Below, piece by piece: positions 54,406-63,552 of a stretch of 64,000 bases of DNA. The position numbers and the translations under genes are program-made. The stretch covers positions 1 through 64,000 of the forward strand of contig NZ_VLKH01000008.1 in assembly GCF_007830175.1 (NCBI RefSeq), read 5' to 3'. Below the pieces are notes generated by a model, which did no database searches, was not told the DNA's origin, and saw nothing but the letters and a program-made list of their open reading frames with translations. Each line of letters starts with the position of its first letter. Position 1 is the first letter of the stretch. This DNA is from Sedimentibacter saalensis (GTDB lineage: Bacteria; Bacillota; Clostridia; Tissierellales; Sedimentibacteraceae).

Positions 54406-55257
54406 TTAATTGTACTCGTAGAAGCCCTTGCCTGTTTTTCTTCCAAGCAGATTAGCTCTTACCATTTTGCGAAGAAGTGTATGAGGTCTGTACTTAGGAT
54501 CTCCGAATTCATTGTACAATACTTCCATTATTGCAAGGCAAACATCAAGACCGATTAAATCTCCTAGCTCTAATGGTCCCATAGGATGATTTGCACCTAA
54601 TTTCATGGCTGTGTCTATTTCTTCTTTTGTTGCAACTCCATCTGCCAGTATGCCGATTCCTTCATTGATCATTGGAACAAGAATTCTGTTTACAACAAAT
54701 CCAGGAGCTTCTTCAACGCTTACAGGAGTTTTTCCAATAGCCTGTGATAAAGCGTAAATAGCTTCATGAACTTCTTCGTCTGTAAGTTTTCCTTTGATTA
54801 TTTCAACAAGTTTCATCATTGGAACAGGATTAAAGAAGTGCATTCCTATAATCTTTCCAGGTCTTTTGGATTTTGATGCAATTTCAGTTATTGACAATGA
54901 AGATGTATTTGTTGAAAGTATTGCGTCTTCTTTTGCAATTGCTTCTATATCAGCAAATATTGCATGTTTTGTTTCCATGTCTTCAGCAATTGCTTCGATG
55001 AACAAGTCAGCATCGCTGCATCCTTCATATGTAACAGATTTTGTAATGTTGCCGAGGATTTCATCCATCTTAGATTGTTCCATTTTTCCCTTTGAAACAA
55101 GTTTTGACAGACCTTTTCCTATTGTTTCTTCCAATGTATCAAAAGTTCTTCCAGCTCTTCCTTTTACAACAACAGGATATCCTGCCTGTGCAAATGTCTG
55201 CACAATTCCTTTTGCCATTGTTCCAGTTCCAACAACACAAATTTTCTTAATTTCCAT
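54406..55257 (-). CDS. hbd: 3-hydroxybutyryl-CoA dehydrogenase
   Basis: A 283-aa NAD(P)-dependent enzyme of butyrate-type metabolism, reducing acetoacetyl-CoA or working in reverse. The dinucleotide motif VVGTGTMAKGIVQTFA and the family run IIGMHFFNPVPMMKLVEI, with the catalytic His, are intact. Other family members often have GxGxMGxGIA; here the last Gly-Ala region reads KGIVQTFA. It is a single-gene unit with its own promoter and terminator, apart from crt and bcd. Confidence 0.95.
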   Translation of the reverse strand: MEIKKICVVGTGTMAKGIVQTFAQAGYPVVVKGRAGRTFDTLEETIGKGLSKLVSKGKMEQSKMDEILGNITKSVTYEGCSDADLFIEAIAEDMETKHAIFADIEAIAKEDAILSTNTSSLSITEIASKSKRPGKIIGMHFFNPVPMMKLVEIIKGKLTDEEVHEAIYALSQAIGKTPVSVEEAPGFVVNRILVPMINEGIGILADGVATKEEIDTAMKLGANHPMGPLELGDLIGLDVCLAIMEVLYNEFGDPKYRPHTLLRKMVRANLLGRKTGKGFYEYN

Positions 55258-55302
55258 CTTTTCCTCCTATTTTTGGACCATGTCCTTTTTTTGCCTAGAA
55301 TC

Positions 55303-55331
55303 ATTATAACACTCTGCTTTTTTTTAATCAA
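55303..55331 (-). promoter_or_regulatory. Sigma-A promoter of hbd
   Basis: Minus strand TTGATT (55326-55331), 17 bp, TATAAT (55303-55308), about 45 bp before the start codon. Confidence 0.8.
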
Positions 55332-55451
55332 GATACTATTTTGATAATATTTTAACATTTTATTTTTGATTATAAATCGTTCAAATGTCAATAATATTAT
55401 TGGTGTATATGCAAGATAAAGAAATTATACAAAGTTCTATGGAGAGTGCAC

Positions 55452-56279
55452 ATGATAAAAAAAATTGTAATGTCAGTGATGAGACTGTTGAACAAAACAA
55501 TAGAGGACAATATATTTGCCCTCAGCGCCCAGTTTTCTTACTTCATAATTCTCGGAATTTTTCCGTTTTTAATATTTGCAATATCACTTCTTTGCAGCTA
55601 CAGCGAATATATTTATTACTTGCTTGACACACTTAATTCTTTCATGCCTGAGGATGTATATAAAATAGTGTACAACATAGTAAGATATGCCATAAACAGC
55701 TGCAGCAAATCATATTTATCTCTTAGCATGCTGGTTTTATTGTGGTCTGCAACATCAGGAAGCGCTACAATCATCAGCGGAATAAACAAAGCATACGGCT
55801 TTACGGCCAAAAGACATTTCCTATTCTTAAGACTTGAAGGAATTGTTTTTGCTGTGGCAATAATGATATCCATGCAGGTAATTTTTGCCCTGGTGGTAGC
55901 AGGAAGACCAATACTCATATACCTTGAAGAACTAACAATTTACAAGAATCTTAACTATTTGCTCATACATATTCTTCGCTATGTTATTCCATTCTTACTG
56001 CTGTTTCTATTGTTTTCCGCAGCCTACAAATTTCTTCCCTATGAAAAAGTTGATTTTTCATTTGTGTTCCCAGGTGCATTATTTGCAGCAATTTCCATGA
56101 TTACAGGCTCATACTTTTATTCTCACTATGTGAGCACAAGGTTTATGTATTATAACTCCATTTACGGAAATCTTTCAGGAGTGTTTGTTTTCATAATATG
56201 GATTTATATATTGTCCATAATTTTCCTAATGGGAGCAGAAGTCAATTACCTGGTTTCAAAAAACAAAAAATGTAAGTAG
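55452..56279 (+). CDS. YihY/BrkB-family inner-membrane protein
   Basis: A 275-aa protein with about six membrane spans. The family run FFIILGIFPFLIFAISLL, the GNLSGVFVFIIWIYI segment and GAEVNYLV near the end are typical. The role of the family is uncertain; it was once wrongly taken for RNase BN. I start at the ATG at 55452, preceded by GGAGA. Single gene. Confidence 0.9.
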   Translation: MIKKIVMSVMRLLNKTIEDNIFALSAQFSYFIILGIFPFLIFAISLLCSYSEYIYYLLDTLNSFMPEDVYKIVYNIVRYAINSCSKSYLSLSMLVLLWSATSGSATIISGINKAYGFTAKRHFLFLRLEGIVFAVAIMISMQVIFALVVAGRPILIYLEELTIYKNLNYLLIHILRYVIPFLLLFLLFSAAYKFLPYEKVDFSFVFPGALFAAISMITGSYFYSHYVSTRFMYYNSIYGNLSGVFVFIIWIYILSIIFLMGAEVNYLVSKNKKCK

Positions 56280-56300
56280 ACTATCGATAAACCCATGACG

Positions 56301-56497
56301 CTGTCATCCTGAACGATAGTGAAGGTTGCCCTAACACTATTTTTCAGGTATTTTACTGAAAAAAAGCGGTAGGTCATTCACAATGAGAACCAAATTTATG
56401 TGAGCGTTAGCAAATAAATAAATTTGTGTTCGAAACTGTGGGATCTCATCTTTAATGAAAACATGAGATTCCTCGGGCTACGCCCTCAGAATGACAC
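56301..56497. repeat. Family A repeat interrupted by a family B element
   Basis: The left part (56301-56325, CTGTCATCCTGAACGATAGT then GAAGG) and right part (56441-56497) together make one family A element like 9659-9737. Between them lies 56326-56440, a family B element like 46291-46404 in opposite orientation. Confidence 0.8.
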
Positions 56498-56505
56498 CGA
56501 TGTAG

Positions 56506-57108
56506 CTATTTTACTGCTCTGAATATGAAGTATCCTGATTTTTTTTCTGCTGTTTCACAGTTTCCGAAGAGGCTTTCAAGCTTTTCCTTTGTGCTTGGAG
56601 CTCCTTGTTTTTTTTGAATTACTACATACAGGTGTCCGCCTTTGTTCAAATGCTCGTATGCTCCTTCATAAAAGGAAAATACGACATCCTTTCCTGCACG
56701 AATTGGGGGGTTTGTTACAATCATATCAAAATTTTCATTTATATTTTCAAATGCTGAGGAGCTTAATGTTTTGACCCTTGCTTTTACCTTGTTTTCCTCT
56801 GCATTCATTTTTGCAAGTTCAAGTGCTCTTTCATTTACATCAGACATTGTAACATTGGCGTTTTCAATGAGTTTTGCAAGCATCACTCCGATTGGTCCGT
56901 ATCCGCACCCTAAGTCAAGAATATTTCCTTTAAAATTTGCATTTTCCTTTATAACGGTTTCAACCAGTAACATTGAGCCGAAGTCAACTCCATTTTTTGA
57001 AAAAACGCTGTTGCTGGTATAAAAATAAAATCTATCTTTTCCTAAATTCCAGTCAAATTTATAAATTTCCTTTTGAGTTGTGGGGTTTTTGGTAAAGTAT
57101 TGTTCCAT
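56506..57108 (-). CDS. RsmC-like class I rRNA methyltransferase
   Basis: A 200-aa enzyme with ILDLGCGYGPIGVMLAK (SAM site) and the N-methyltransferase motif VTNPPIRAG. It matches the short, single-domain RsmC/YbxB form, which methylates a guanine of 16S rRNA. The N-terminal part FYTSNSVFSKNGVDFGSMLL is typical. Confidence 0.88.
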   Translation of the reverse strand: MEQYFTKNPTTQKEIYKFDWNLGKDRFYFYTSNSVFSKNGVDFGSMLLVETVIKENANFKGNILDLGCGYGPIGVMLAKLIENANVTMSDVNERALELAKMNAEENKVKARVKTLSSSAFENINENFDMIVTNPPIRAGKDVVFSFYEGAYEHLNKGGHLYVVIQKKQGAPSTKEKLESLFGNCETAEKKSGYFIFRAVK

Positions 57109-57237
57109 AATTCCTCCAGATTAATTGATAACTTATTATATATTATTTTTACCAATATTCAAATAATAATTAATGTGTAAATTTTTATAAAAAAAATTAG
57201 AAGTTGATACATAGCATACATCTGTTTTCATATAAGA

Positions 57238-57340
57238 CCCGGGAGGGCACGAGGCCCTCCCCTACATATTGGAATTTCAAATGTATAGCAGTATCTAAAA
57301 TTACTAGTTCGTAGGGGCGGACCTTGTGTCCGACCGTTTA
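57238..57340. repeat. Two family C repeats
   Basis: CCGGGAGGGCACGAGGCCCTC (57238-57270) and GTAGGGGCGGACCTTGTGTC (57310-57340) lie in the 398-bp gap 57109-57506, which otherwise holds only the RsmC-like gene's promoter region and the terminator below. Confidence 0.75.
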
Positions 57341-57363
57341 TTATTTCAACCCTACGTTGCTGC

Positions 57364-57402
57364 ATAAAAAAATGTGAAGACTTACGCCTTCACATTTTTT
57401 CA
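57364..57402 (-). terminator. Terminator of the three-gene redox operon
   Basis: AAAAAATGTGAAG pairs with CTTCACATTTTTT around a short loop, about 105 bp past the stop of the large subunit. Confidence 0.8.
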
Positions 57403-57506
57403 TCCAATCGGGAGTCACTGGGATGAGTCCCTGATTTACTAAAAGCTGCATTGAACGACGAATAAATTGTTCGCCCAAGGGTCTTTTAAGGATTGCTTTT
57501 GTTCTT

Positions 57507-60500
57507 TTAAACTGCCTTTACGCAGTTTGATTTTAAATCAGCTAAAAATTGCTTTTCAACTGTGTCATAAACTTCATATTCTTTTTCTTTGCTTTCAAAT
57601 GTTGGTACATACAATTCTTTTGCATTTTCTTCTGCAGTAAATTTGTACTCTTTTGCATTTAGCATTTCTGCAATTTTTCCGAACATTTCTTTGTTTGTCA
57701 TTCCTGTAAGAGGTTTTACTGCTTCTGTTACATTTCTTACAGTTGTATCTGCGCTTGTTATTGTTCCGCTGCTTTCTGCAAGACTGCAAAGAGGAAGAAC
57801 ATAATCAGCACATGTTGTTGTTTCATTTTCGAATATATCGAATGCTGCAACAAATTTCAAATTATTTACAGCTTCTTTAAGCTCTGGGCAATTTCCAACC
57901 ACATCTTCGCCTATTGTTACGAGACCTTTAACAGTTCCCTCAAGGATGGCTTTTTTAAGTTCTTCTCCTGATGTTCTGAAACCTAAATCCCAAGCTCCCT
58001 GGCTGTTGGATTTTGCTTTTAATACTATGAGTCCTCTGTGAGGTTTATCTGCATTGCCTGTTACCAGTACAATATCAGCCAGCACTTTAAGTGCTTCATT
58101 TTGAACTGTGTTTGAATCAGCAATTATAACAGGTTTTTTAGCCTTTTTGAAAAGTTCTGCAACTTTTTCTGCTGATGGTGTAACATCAACCTTTTCAAGT
58201 GAACTTAACAGCTGTTCTCCGTTAGCATAGCCTTTTACAGTTTCTGCTTTTACTGCACCTTTTTCTATCAGTGACTTCAAAATTCCTGCAAAGAATACTT
58301 CGTAGCTGTCTAGTTCTGCTTTGTCAGCCCATTGATCAGCCTTTGTTGCTTTTGTTGAGACAGAAACAACCTTCATTGAATTTGAAAGTCTTCTAAGTTT
58401 CATTCCTGTTGCAGGATGGTGCTCGTAAAGTTGTCCTGCAGCTATAATCAAATCTGCTGAATCAAGTTCCGCAAATGTTATAGTTGATTTATTCTGTCCA
58501 AGAACTGTTTCAATTCCTGGTTCAGCATCTACAGTAAATGAACCTGTAAGATTTGTATTGAGTTCTGCTGAGACCGCTTTTAAAAGCATCAGTTCTTCAT
58601 TTGTAATCTTAGGTGATACTGCAAAAGCTATTGCGCCTTCGCCGTACATGTTTTGTATGCTTCTCAGACGTTTTGCAGTTTCAAACAATGCTGCTTCCAA
58701 CGTTGTTTTTTCCTGTGCTCCCTTGACTTTAGCAAGAGGAGAAAGAAGTCTGTCCTTAGAATTGATGTGCTCAATTCCGAATTTACCTTTTCCGCACATT
58801 GGAATTTCATTGTGTCTTGGACTTGATGCTTTATAAACCACATTGTCCTTGTGTTCATAAACAATATCGCATCCTACTGAGCAGTAGCTGCATACTGACT
58901 GTGTCGCAGCAAGATCAAGCGGAATTTCCTTAATATTTTCTCTTCTGTCAAGCCATGCACCTGTTGGACATACATCAATACATCTTCCGCATGAAATACA
59001 TTCAGTTACTTTTAATTTTTGCTCAAAAGCAGGAGATACAAATGTCTGACTTCCTCTTTCAACAAATCCAAGAGCAGAAGCACCAACAACTTCCTGACAT
59101 GTTCTTACGCAAAGTCCACAAAGAACGCATTTGTCAACATTCTGGGAAATGTATGGATGATCTGTTTCCTTAAACTTTTTGTCTTTTAGAGCATGATATT
59201 TCTCAGTGTCAATATCAAACTTTTTAATATAGTCAACAAGCTGGCATTCAAAGTAATCTTTGCAGCCGCATTCCAGACATCTTGAACCTTCTCGTACAGC
59301 TTCTTCTTCTGTCATTGTAGGAAGAATTGGCTGGAAGTTGTGTTTTCTTATTTCAGCTTCAACTGTTCTGTGAGCTGTTCTTGGAACTTTTTCCTGGTCC
59401 TTGAAGTCTTCTGCTTTTACTTCAGTGTAAACCAATGGAATATCTTTATAAGGAATTATAACTCCGTCAAGGTAGCTATTAATAACTTTTGCTGCCTGCT
59501 GTCCCTGGGCAATTGCATCAATTGCTATTTTAGGGCCTGTTGCAGCGTCTCCGCCGGCAAATACTCCTCTTAAGTTTGTTTCAAATGTTTCTTCGTTTAT
59601 AGCAATATTTTTCTTTTTGCCCTGTCCAACGTTTATGTTGCCGCAGTCAACTTCCTGACCAATGGCAGCAATTATTGTATCTGCTTCAAATGTTACAAAC
59701 TCTCCTGTCGGCATTGGTTTTTGTCTGCCAGAAGCATCCTTTTCACCAAGAACCATCTTTTCACATTTGAGTCCGGTAACTTTATCTTCGCCTTCTACAA
59801 GAGCAGGAGCTGACAGGAATGAGAATATTACTCCTTCTTCCTTTGCTTCTTCGATTTCAATTTTTTCTGCAGGCATTTCATCTTCTGTTCTTCTGTAAAC
59901 AACTCTCACTTCTTCTGCTCCTAGACGAATGCTTGTTCTTGCAACGTCCATGGCAGTGTTTCCGCCGCCTACAACTATAACTTTCTTGCCTATTTTAACC
60001 GGGTTGTTTTCTGCTACTTTAATAAGGAAATCAATTCCTCCGAGAACTCCGTCTTTGTTTTCTCCTTCGCATCTCATGGGTGAACTTTTCCATGCTCCAA
60101 TTCCAAGGAATACCGCATCATATTTGTTCTGAAGATAATCAAGAGTCATATCTTCGCCGATTTTTACGCCGTAGTTTATCTTTGCTCCCATTTCTTCTAT
60201 TACTGACACTTCTGCATCAACAACATTTTTTGGAAGTCTGTATTCAGGAATACCATAGCGAAGCATTCCGCCCGGCAAGTCCTTTGCTTCAAATATTTCA
60301 ACTTCGTGTCCGTCACGAAGCAGGAAGTATGCAGCTGACAGTCCTGCAGGACCTGCACCTACTACTGCAACCTTTTTACCTGTTGCTTCTTTTAAACTTG
60401 GGATATAAACATCGCCTGAGTTCAAATCATAATCTGCTGCAAAAGTCTTGATGCATGCAATTGAAACAGAATCTTCAACATGCTGTCTTCTGCATGCCTT

Positions 60501-60956
60501 TTCGCATGGGTGAGGACATACTCTTCCTATACTTGCAGGAAGAGGAAGTTTTTCTTTTATCAACATCAGTGATTCCTTGTACTGTTTGTTTGCTACCAAG
60601 CCAACATATCCCTGAACATCTGTGTGAGCAGGACAGTTTAAAGTACATGGGGCCTTGCAGTCTCCTATGTGTTCAGAAACAAGCAGGTTTAAAGCTGTGT
60701 TTCTTGCTTCCTCAACTTTTTTTGTGTTAGTCTTGATGACCAATCCGTTTGTTACAGGTGTGGCACAAGCTCTTGCAAGCTTAGGCTGTCCCTCTATTTC
60801 AACAACGCACAGTCCGCATCCTGCATATACTTCAAGATTTTCATCAAAACACAGATGAGGAATTTCTATATTATTTTCTAAAGCTGCCTGCAGCACATTC
60901 TTGCCTTGTTCAGCCGTAATTTCTTGTCCATTAATGTTAAGTTTTACTAAAGCCAC
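57507..60956 (-). CDS. GltD/NuoG-like large subunit of an electron-bifurcating-type oxidoreductase
   Basis: An 1149-aa iron-sulfur flavoprotein. In order: a [2Fe-2S] domain (to about 75); a GltD-like module with its own Cys-rich entry (CKAPCTLNCPAH) and FAD and NAD(P) sites (VAVVGAGPAGLSAAYFL; VIVVGGGNTAMDVART), about 90-530; two [4Fe-4S] motifs (CVLCGLCVRTC, CISCGRCIDVC), about 600-680; a further cluster (CSYCSVGC); and a molybdopterin-fold domain. The last domain lacks the Cys/Sec that binds metal in formate dehydrogenase, so formate oxidation is unlikely. With the NuoF and NuoE genes it best fits a Stn-type NADH/ferredoxin:NADP transhydrogenase. Start is GTG after GGAGG. Confidence 0.85.
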   Translation of the reverse strand: MALVKLNINGQEITAEQGKNVLQAALENNIEIPHLCFDENLEVYAGCGLCVVEIEGQPKLARACATPVTNGLVIKTNTKKVEEARNTALNLLVSEHIGDCKAPCTLNCPAHTDVQGYVGLVANKQYKESLMLIKEKLPLPASIGRVCPHPCEKACRRQHVEDSVSIACIKTFAADYDLNSGDVYIPSLKEATGKKVAVVGAGPAGLSAAYFLLRDGHEVEIFEAKDLPGGMLRYGIPEYRLPKNVVDAEVSVIEEMGAKINYGVKIGEDMTLDYLQNKYDAVFLGIGAWKSSPMRCEGENKDGVLGGIDFLIKVAENNPVKIGKKVIVVGGGNTAMDVARTSIRLGAEEVRVVYRRTEDEMPAEKIEIEEAKEEGVIFSFLSAPALVEGEDKVTGLKCEKMVLGEKDASGRQKPMPTGEFVTFEADTIIAAIGQEVDCGNINVGQGKKKNIAINEETFETNLRGVFAGGDAATGPKIAIDAIAQGQQAAKVINSYLDGVIIPYKDIPLVYTEVKAEDFKDQEKVPRTAHRTVEAEIRKHNFQPILPTMTEEEAVREGSRCLECGCKDYFECQLVDYIKKFDIDTEKYHALKDKKFKETDHPYISQNVDKCVLCGLCVRTCQEVVGASALGFVERGSQTFVSPAFEQKLKVTECISCGRCIDVCPTGAWLDRRENIKEIPLDLAATQSVCSYCSVGCDIVYEHKDNVVYKASSPRHNEIPMCGKGKFGIEHINSKDRLLSPLAKVKGAQEKTTLEAALFETAKRLRSIQNMYGEGAIAFAVSPKITNEELMLLKAVSAELNTNLTGSFTVDAEPGIETVLGQNKSTITFAELDSADLIIAAGQLYEHHPATGMKLRRLSNSMKVVSVSTKATKADQWADKAELDSYEVFFAGILKSLIEKGAVKAETVKGYANGEQLLSSLEKVDVTPSAEKVAELFKKAKKPVIIADSNTVQNEALKVLADIVLVTGNADKPHRGLIVLKAKSNSQGAWDLGFRTSGEELKKAILEGTVKGLVTIGEDVVGNCPELKEAVNNLKFVAAFDIFENETTTCADYVLPLCSLAESSGTITSADTTVRNVTEAVKPLTGMTNKEMFGKIAEMLNAKEYKFTAEENAKELYVPTFESKEKEYEVYDTVEKQFLADLKSNCVKAV

Positions 60957-60972
60957 GTCCAAATCCTCCCTC

Positions 60973-62856
60973 TTAGTTTTTTTCAACAGCGCCGAATCTG
61001 CAAACGCTGAAGCAATTGCCACATTTTATACACAATTCCTGACTTATCACATGAGGATTCTTGACAGTTCCTTCAATTGCATTCACAGGACACTTTCTAG
61101 CACACAAAGTACATCCGGTACACTTGTCCTTATTGATTTCAAAAGTCAACAACGGCTTGCAGTGTTTTGCCGGGCATTTCTTATCAACGATGTGTGCAAT
61201 ATATTCATCCCTGAAATATTTCAAAGTTGAAAGTACCGGGTTTGGAGCAGTTTGTCCAAGACCGCAGAGTGAACCGTCTTTCACGCTTGTTGCCAGAGTT
61301 TCAAGTTCTTCAAGGTCTTCCATTGTTCCGTTGCCTTGAGTTATTTTTTCAAGAATTCCAAGCATTCTCTTTGTGCCGACTCTGCAAGGTGTGCATTTGC
61401 CGCATGATTCGTCAACGGTAAATTCCAGGAAGAATCTTGCTATGTCAACCATGCAGTTGTCTTCATCCATAACAATCATACCGCCTGAGCCCATCATTGA
61501 GCCTGCAGCCGTAAGATTTTCATAGTCTATAGGGATGTCCAGATGATCCTTTGTAAGACATCCTCCGGAAGGTCCGCCTGTCTGAACAGCCTTGAATGCC
61601 TTGCCGTTTGGACATCCTCCTCCGATATCATATATAACTTCACGAAGTGTTGTTCCCATAGGAACTTCCACAAGTCCTGTGTTTGTTATTTTGCCGCCTA
61701 ATGCAAATACCTTTGTTCCTGAAGATTTTGCAGTGCCAAAACTCTTGAACCATTCAGCACCGTGGTATAGAATCTGCGGAATGTTTGCCAGTGTTTCAAC
61801 GTTGTTGATAACTGTAGGTTTTCCCCAAAGCCCTTTGTTTGCAGGGAACGGAGGTTTTATTCTTGACATTCCTCTTTTTCCTTCAATTGACTGCATGAGG
61901 GCTGTTTCCTCGCCGCATACGAATGCGCCGGCTCCAAGTCTTGTTTCGATGTCGAAGTCAAAACCTGAATTAAAAATATTCTTTCCGAGAAGTCCAAGCT
62001 CCCTTGCCTGATCAATGGCAATGTGAAGTCTTTGAACTGCAACAGGATATTCAGCTCTTACATATATGAAGCCTTTTGTAGCTCCAATTGCATAACCTGC
62101 AATAGCCATTGCTTCAAGAACAGCGTGAGGGTCTCCTTCAAGAACGCTTCTGTCCATGAATGCACCTGGGTCTCCTTCGTCAGCGTTGCATATAATATAT
62201 TTTTGATCAGCCTTGTTAGGTGCAGCAAAGCTCCACTTCATTCCAGTAGGAAATCCAGCTCCGCCTCTTCCTCTAAGGCCTGCATCTTTCATAACTTTTA
62301 TAACATCATCGGGAGTCATTTCAGTAAGAACTTTTCCCAATGCCATGTAACCGTCAGTTGCAATGTATTCGTAAATGTTTTCAGGATTGATAATGCCGCA
62401 GTTTCTTAAGGCAACTCTTTTTTGTTTTTTGTAGAATTGAACGTCCATGAGGGAAGTGTGCTCTTCTTCATCTTTTGATTCTTTGTTCTTAACTTCAGCA
62501 GAACCAATTGTATATTCTTCAACAACATTGCCGTTTAAAATGTGTTCTTCGAATATTTTCATGGCTTTTTCAGAATTAACGTGAATATATGTTACTTTTT
62601 CTTTTCCAGGAACATATACTTCAACTATTGGCTCATAGGTGCACATTCCGATACATCCGGTCTGAACAACCTGCACATTTTTCATGTTTCTTTTTTCAGC
62701 TTCTTCTGCCAATGTTTTCAAAACAGGTTTAGCGCCTGCTGAAATTCCGCATGTAGCCAATCCGACAACAACTCTTATAGCATTGTCAACATCTTTCATT
62801 TCTAAATTTGTAACAGATTCTTCTCTGATTTCTTTCAAATTATCTAATGTTTTCAA
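60973..62856 (-). CDS. NuoF-like NADH-binding subunit
   Basis: A 627-aa subunit with a thioredoxin-like [2Fe-2S] domain (residues about 30-130), the FMN/NADH-binding domain (RGRGGAGFPTGMKWSFA; GAGAYVCGEETAL-like GAGAFVCGEETALM), the N3-type cluster ESCGKCTPCRVG and two C-terminal [4Fe-4S] motifs (CTGCTLCARKC, CIKCGNCFSVC). The extra ferredoxin tail is typical of HydB and bifurcating relatives. Start is TTG, 7 nt after TTAGGAGG. It is between the NuoE-like and large-subunit genes. Confidence 0.92.
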   Translation of the reverse strand: MKTLDNLKEIREESVTNLEMKDVDNAIRVVVGLATCGISAGAKPVLKTLAEEAEKRNMKNVQVVQTGCIGMCTYEPIVEVYVPGKEKVTYIHVNSEKAMKIFEEHILNGNVVEEYTIGSAEVKNKESKDEEEHTSLMDVQFYKKQKRVALRNCGIINPENIYEYIATDGYMALGKVLTEMTPDDVIKVMKDAGLRGRGGAGFPTGMKWSFAAPNKADQKYIICNADEGDPGAFMDRSVLEGDPHAVLEAMAIAGYAIGATKGFIYVRAEYPVAVQRLHIAIDQARELGLLGKNIFNSGFDFDIETRLGAGAFVCGEETALMQSIEGKRGMSRIKPPFPANKGLWGKPTVINNVETLANIPQILYHGAEWFKSFGTAKSSGTKVFALGGKITNTGLVEVPMGTTLREVIYDIGGGCPNGKAFKAVQTGGPSGGCLTKDHLDIPIDYENLTAAGSMMGSGGMIVMDEDNCMVDIARFFLEFTVDESCGKCTPCRVGTKRMLGILEKITQGNGTMEDLEELETLATSVKDGSLCGLGQTAPNPVLSTLKYFRDEYIAHIVDKKCPAKHCKPLLTFEINKDKCTGCTLCARKCPVNAIEGTVKNPHVISQELCIKCGNCFSVCRFGAVEKN

Positions 62857-62867
62857 GATTACACCTC

Positions 62868-63353
62868 CTAATTACTGTATTTTTTCAATATTTCAGGAAC
62901 ACTTTTTGCTTCCATTTTCGGATAAACATCTTCGTCAATAATCATAACGGGAGCCAAACCACAGCATCCCAGGCATCTGGTAGCTTCCAGGGTGAACATT
63001 TTGTCATCAGTTGTTGCTCCAACCTTAATATTTAATTCCTCTGAAAGTTTGTCCATAATTTCCTGAGAACCTTTTACATAACAAGCCGTTCCAAGACAGA
63101 CACCTATTTTGTGCTTTCCTTTTTCTTCTACAGTAAATTGAGTATAGAATGTTACAACACCGTATATGTCAGCCAATGGTATATTTGTTTCATCAGATAT
63201 AAACTGCTGCACTTCCAAAGGCAAATATCCAAATATGTCTTGGGCCTTTTGCAAAGTCTGCATTAATATACCTTGTGAATTTTTTACTGTATCTATATAC
63301 TGTTTCAGTTCTTCAAACTCACTTTTTCTTGCTTCTACAAATTCATTCTGCAA
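62868..63353 (-). CDS. NuoE-like [2Fe-2S] subunit
   Basis: A 161-aa thioredoxin-fold subunit. The [2Fe-2S] ligands are in VCLGTACYVKG and CLGCCGLAPV. ADIYGVVTFYTQF is characteristic. I start at the TTG at 63353, 8 nt after GGAGG; an in-frame ATG at 63368 overlaps that site. First gene of the operon, with a promoter at 63400-63428. Confidence 0.92.
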   Translation of the reverse strand: MQNEFVEARKSEFEELKQYIDTVKNSQGILMQTLQKAQDIFGYLPLEVQQFISDETNIPLADIYGVVTFYTQFTVEEKGKHKIGVCLGTACYVKGSQEIMDKLSEELNIKVGATTDDKMFTLEATRCLGCCGLAPVMIIDEDVYPKMEAKSVPEILKKYSN

Positions 63354-63399
63354 TTCAGTTACCTCCATATTATTATAATTAACACACAAACACGTTTAT

Positions 63400-63428
63400 A
63401 TTATAGCTTCGAGTATATCAAAAGTCAA
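63400..63428 (-). promoter_or_regulatory. Sigma-A promoter of the redox operon
   Basis: Minus strand TTGACT (63423-63428), 17 bp, TATAAT (63400-63405). A second TTGACA lies 23 bp further upstream. Confidence 0.75.
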
Positions 63429-63500
63429 CCTAATAGCTCGCAATTTGTCAAATTAAAAACATGCAAACGTTACATATTTTGGAATCAGAGTTTTAGGCTA

Positions 63501-63535
63501 AAATAAAATCCTCTTTCATCACAAAGAGAATTTTA
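63501..63535 (-). terminator. Terminator of the aminopeptidase gene
   Basis: AAAATcCTCTTT pairs with AAAGAGaATTTT around CATCAC, with T-rich sequence following on the minus strand. Confidence 0.65.
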
Positions 63536-63552
63536 TGTATTTTTTTACAGCA

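Noticed and set aside
54794-55309. A 171-codon plus-strand frame
   Set aside because: It is the antisense of hbd and of its promoter; no domain or ribosome site.
57507-60956. Formate dehydrogenase with selenocysteine
   Set aside because: No in-frame TGA and no Cys/Sec at the expected ligand place; the domain is NuoG-like.
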